NCBI GenBank assembly: GCA_019749915.1 | Contig: JAIEPE010000033.1 | Location: forward strand, 1-41,463 | Direction of reading: 5' to 3' | Source: Alphaproteobacteria bacterium | GTDB taxonomy: Bacteria > Pseudomonadota > Alphaproteobacteria > UBA9655 | Length of the DNA: 41,463 nt | Shown here: positions 38,659 through 41,463 of the stretch, piece after piece | Position numbering within the stretch: position 1 is the stretch's first letter | How the letters are laid out: every line of letters starts with the position of its first letter | Program-made: the position numbers and the translations under genes | The notes under the pieces: model-generated | Told to the model about the DNA's origin: nothing | Databases searched by the model: none | The model's input: the letters and a program-made list of their open reading frames with translations, nothing else

Positions 38659-41463
38659 ATGAGTGTGAACAAGAGAATTAGCTGTTATATAATCAGTGAA
38701 ACAAGCCTAGGTCTTCAATGTGCTGAGCTTCTTCTGAAGGAAAAACACCAACTCTTAGGGGTTATTTCTGCTCACACTGGCACGCAGCAATGGGCCAAAA
38801 GCCATAATATTCCTTTTTTTTCTTCATTGGATGAGTTTCAAAGTCTCAGTCCACATAAAACTTTTGATTACCTTTTTATTATTGTTAATAAAAAGATTAT
38901 AAAAAAAGAAATTTTAGACTATTCACGCAATGGTACCATCAATTTTCATGATGCCCCTCTTCCAAAATATGCTGGAGTTCATGCTACCTCTTGGGCCATC
39001 CTTAATAATGAGCCCACTCACGGCATAAGCTGGCACATCATAAGTAAGATGGTGGGCCACGGTAATATTCTCAAACAAGTGATATTTCCTATTGATGCTG
39101 ATGAAACGGCTTTAAGTCTTAATCTTAAATGTTATGCTTACGCCTTAAATACTTTTAAGCATTTGCTTCAAAATCTTGCAAAAGGACTTCTCTTGGAAAA
39201 GGGGCAAGATCTTAAAAAAAGAAGCTGTTTTTCCCGTTCTCAAAAACCTCCACATTGCGGCTTTTTATCTTGGCAAGATTCAGCTCAGGATATTGAAAGG
39301 AAATTTCGGGCTCTAAGTTTTGGAAGCTATCCTAATGAGCTTGCTACTTTTAAGGTGTTCATTAACCACAATGTCTTCATCCCTGGCAAGCTCGAGATTC
39401 TTCCCTTTTTCTCCAAAAAAATGCCCGGTACCCTTATTCAAATCACTGATCAAGTTATTCATGTTTCTACAAAAACTGAATGCATAAGTCTTTCCCAGTT
39501 TACTGATTTAAGAGGCAACTCATGCAGTATTGAGGACCTTATACAGAAAACAGGGATGAGTGTTGGGGATTTAATAGAAACTCCTGACCAAAAAATCCTT
39601 AAGGTTTTGCAAGTTCTTTCCAGTGATCTCTCTGCCAATGAAGACTTTTGGGTTCAAGAAATTGAAGCTGTCTCTCCTCCTACCCTGCCCTTTTTAAGTT
39701 CATTGCTCATAAGCGACGAAAAAACACAAGACGATGACAAACTCGCAGAAGAAATTATAATAACAGATAAATTTTTAGAGTTCTCACCCAATTTCACAAA
39801 GGGCTCATCTGCTTCCTTTACGGAGACCTTTATAACAGCTTTCTTAATATACCTCGCTCGACTCGGAAGCTCTTCACCCTTCACGGTTGGCTTTGTCACC
39901 TCTTACCTTAAAAACATACCTAAAAATCTGTCATTTTTCTTTCCACCTTACCTACCTGCAACGTTTTTTCTTAAACCTAATGCAAGTGCTATTGATATCA
40001 TAGATAATGTTAAAACCCGCTTAACCTCTATTAAAACAAACAAAGCCTATTGTGAAGATGTTTACGTAAGACACCCAAAACTTCTTAGAGAAACTTCTTC
40101 ATTCTTCTCCACAAATCCTCTTATTCTTATAGATTTAGGAGTTTCTCACGTAGATGATCCTTATTTGGATCAATTCCCTATTATCCTCTCTCTTGATGAA
40201 GAGGATAAGAGTTATTCATTTAAGATCAAAGGAGTTAAAGATAATACATCAAAAGTCCTGCTTAAGAATTTATCAAAACATATAAAAATATTATTTCAAA
40301 GTATAACGCAAAACCCAGAGACTACTCTTCAAGCTCTTTCCCTCTTAACCCAAGAAGAAACCCATCAGCTTCTCGTTGAATGGAATGACACAAGCGCATC
40401 CTATCCACAAGACAAGACCATTCATCAGTTGTTTGAGGAACAGGTTATAAAGTTTCCTCACAACGTGGCTATTGTGTATGAAGATCAAGAGCTCACCTAC
40501 GAACAGCTTAACCAAAGAGCCAACCAACTGGCTCACTGCCTCAGATCTTTCGGAGTGGGTCCTGATACCCTTGTGGCTATTGCTTTTGAGAGATCTCTCG
40601 AGATGATCGTTGGTCTTTTGGGGATCTTAAAAGCAGGGGGGGCTTATGTCCCTCTTGATCCAAACTATCCTGAGACGCGAATCCAGTTTATGCTAGCTGA
40701 TACACAAGCATCTATTTTCCTTACCCAAGATTCTCTTACAGAAAGATTTAAAGAGTGTTCAGGGAGAGTCTTGAGTCTTCACTTTTGCGCAGAGACGAAA
40801 GACTTAATTATTAAAGACCCTTTGGATAGCGATTTATCTAAAGGGTGGATAAACCTACCGGAATCGTCTCAAAACCCACATCCCGTTACCGCTCCTCATA
40901 ACCTTGCTTATGTTATTTATACCTCAGGATCTACTGGTAAACCTAAGGGCGTGATGATTTCCCATCAAAATGTTATTAATCTTTTAGACGGTATTCAAAA
41001 AATTATAACCCTTTCAAAAGAAGATGTTTGGCTAGCTTTAACAAACATTACTTTTGATATTGCAGCTCTAGAGATTTATTTAACTCTTAGCATAGGAGCT
41101 TCTACTGTGTTCGTAAAACATGGTAGTACCGTTTATCCTTCTAATCTCATAGATCTTATTCACCTAAGAAACATTACAATCATCCAGACAACACCCTCAG
41201 TGTGGGGAACCTTATTGGACAAAGAATGGCAATATATTGATAAGATTAAAATGCTTTCCGGAGGTGAAACTCTTTCACCTAAACTACAAAAGAAACTAAA
41301 AAACATTACATATCATTCGTACAATGCATATGGTCCTACAGAAACAACTATATGGTCCACTCTTGCTTTCTTGGAAAGCTATATTTCCATAGGGCGTCCG
41401 ATTTCGAACACACAGATTTACATATTAGATTGTCAGATGAACGCGGTACCAGTGGGAGTGAGT
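38659..41463 (+). CDS. Nonribosomal peptide synthetase, initiation module (formyltransferase - degenerate spacer - adenylation), partial
   Basis: The frame is open for 935 codons and runs off the right edge. Residues 1-185 form a formyltransferase N-terminal domain ('INFHDAPLPKYAGVHATSW', N95 and H97; 'GISWHII'), and about 215-320 its C-terminal domain ('RALSFGSYPNELATFK'). The catalytic Asp expected in 'V-D-x-G-D-I' is Gly133 ('MVGHGNIL'). Residues 325-570 look like a condensation-type fold but have no HHxxxDG. From 589 an adenylation domain follows: 'LTYEQLNQRANQLA', 'YTSGSTGKPKG' (754-764), 'FDIAALEI' (Asp800), 'NAYGPTETT'. Pocket residues read D-I-L-Q-L-G-A-I-W, close to the known glycine code. 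Later domains lie beyond the window. MbtH and Sfp-type genes are adjacent. The start is ATG 38659 (weak site) or GTG 38665 (GGGAAG well spaced). Confidence 0.93.
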   Translation, partial: MSVNKRISCYIISETSLGLQCAELLLKEKHQLLGVISAHTGTQQWAKSHNIPFFSSLDEFQSLSPHKTFDYLFIIVNKKIIKKEILDYSRNGTINFHDAPLPKYAGVHATSWAILNNEPTHGISWHIISKMVGHGNILKQVIFPIDADETALSLNLKCYAYALNTFKHLLQNLAKGLLLEKGQDLKKRSCFSRSQKPPHCGFLSWQDSAQDIERKFRALSFGSYPNELATFKVFINHNVFIPGKLEILPFFSKKMPGTLIQITDQVIHVSTKTECISLSQFTDLRGNSCSIEDLIQKTGMSVGDLIETPDQKILKVLQVLSSDLSANEDFWVQEIEAVSPPTLPFLSSLLISDEKTQDDDKLAEEIIITDKFLEFSPNFTKGSSASFTETFITAFLIYLARLGSSSPFTVGFVTSYLKNIPKNLSFFFPPYLPATFFLKPNASAIDIIDNVKTRLTSIKTNKAYCEDVYVRHPKLLRETSSFFSTNPLILIDLGVSHVDDPYLDQFPIILSLDEEDKSYSFKIKGVKDNTSKVLLKNLSKHIKILFQSITQNPETTLQALSLLTQEETHQLLVEWNDTSASYPQDKTIHQLFEEQVIKFPHNVAIVYEDQELTYEQLNQRANQLAHCLRSFGVGPDTLVAIAFERSLEMIVGLLGILKAGGAYVPLDPNYPETRIQFMLADTQASIFLTQDSLTERFKECSGRVLSLHFCAETKDLIIKDPLDSDLSKGWINLPESSQNPHPVTAPHNLAYVIYTSGSTGKPKGVMISHQNVINLLDGIQKIITLSKEDVWLALTNITFDIAALEIYLTLSIGASTVFVKHGSTVYPSNLIDLIHLRNITIIQTTPSVWGTLLDKEWQYIDKIKMLSGGETLSPKLQKKLKNITYHSYNAYGPTETTIWSTLAFLESYISIGRPISNTQIYILDCQMNAVPVGVS

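Overview
The window reads as part of the chromosome of an alphaproteobacterium with moderate-to-low GC that probably lives with a eukaryotic host. The best fit is the Holosporales/Rickettsiales-like protist endosymbionts. This placement is inferred from gene order (prs-rplY-pth-ychF, gpmI-EnvC-like-ctpA), a short alphaproteobacterial HPr kinase, homospermidine synthase, a lone BioY biotin importer, many palindromic 'GTCATCCCC...GGGGATCCA'-type intergenic repeats, and host-interaction genes (type VI secretion, Fic, NRPS). No rRNA or species marker is present, so the placement is not proven.

Left part (1-16,000): the end of a type VI secretion locus (Hcp-like protein, TssE) is followed by a tightly overlapping minus-strand housekeeping operon: prmC-nth-dapB-hprK-rsmB-rlmE-ppx/gppA. 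Next come an exported protein of unknown function and a plus-strand operon of DUF692, DUF2063 and DoxX proteins. That operon resembles a bufferin-type RiPP operon without its precursor gene, and it runs into rsmD, bioY, a DUF1284 protein and an Smr protein. A small unknown protein, an FKBP isomerase, a class III CoA-transferase and an exported choloylglycine hydrolase-family enzyme complete this part.

Middle part (16,200-34,600): tRNA-Tyr, a LysE/RhtB exporter, homospermidine synthase and the minus-strand operon gpmI-EnvC-like-ctpA. On the plus strand follow a Fic protein with an N-terminal AbiEi-like region, then prs-rplY-pth-ychF-uvrA-hsp20, uvrC, pgsA and tRNA-Val. The 605-bp gap before uvrC holds a 168-bp MITE-like insertion with a 9-bp target duplication. 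It also holds two perfect DnaA boxes, a perfect TTAA-N7-TTAA CtrA-type site and a near-consensus IHF site, so it is a candidate replication origin or DnaA/CtrA-controlled region.

Right part (34,600-41,463): an acquired, partly decayed island. It starts with recombination scars (the 3' end of a tRNA-Arg and paired direct repeats) and a P4-type tyrosine integrase. Its cargo is nonribosomal peptide synthesis: an MbtH gene whose conserved Trp codon is an in-frame TGA, an Sfp-type phosphopantetheinyl transferase, an aminotransferase ruin, and an NRPS running off the right edge. The NRPS begins with a formyltransferase domain that lacks its catalytic Asp, then a degenerate spacer, then an adenylation domain whose pocket residues fit glycine.
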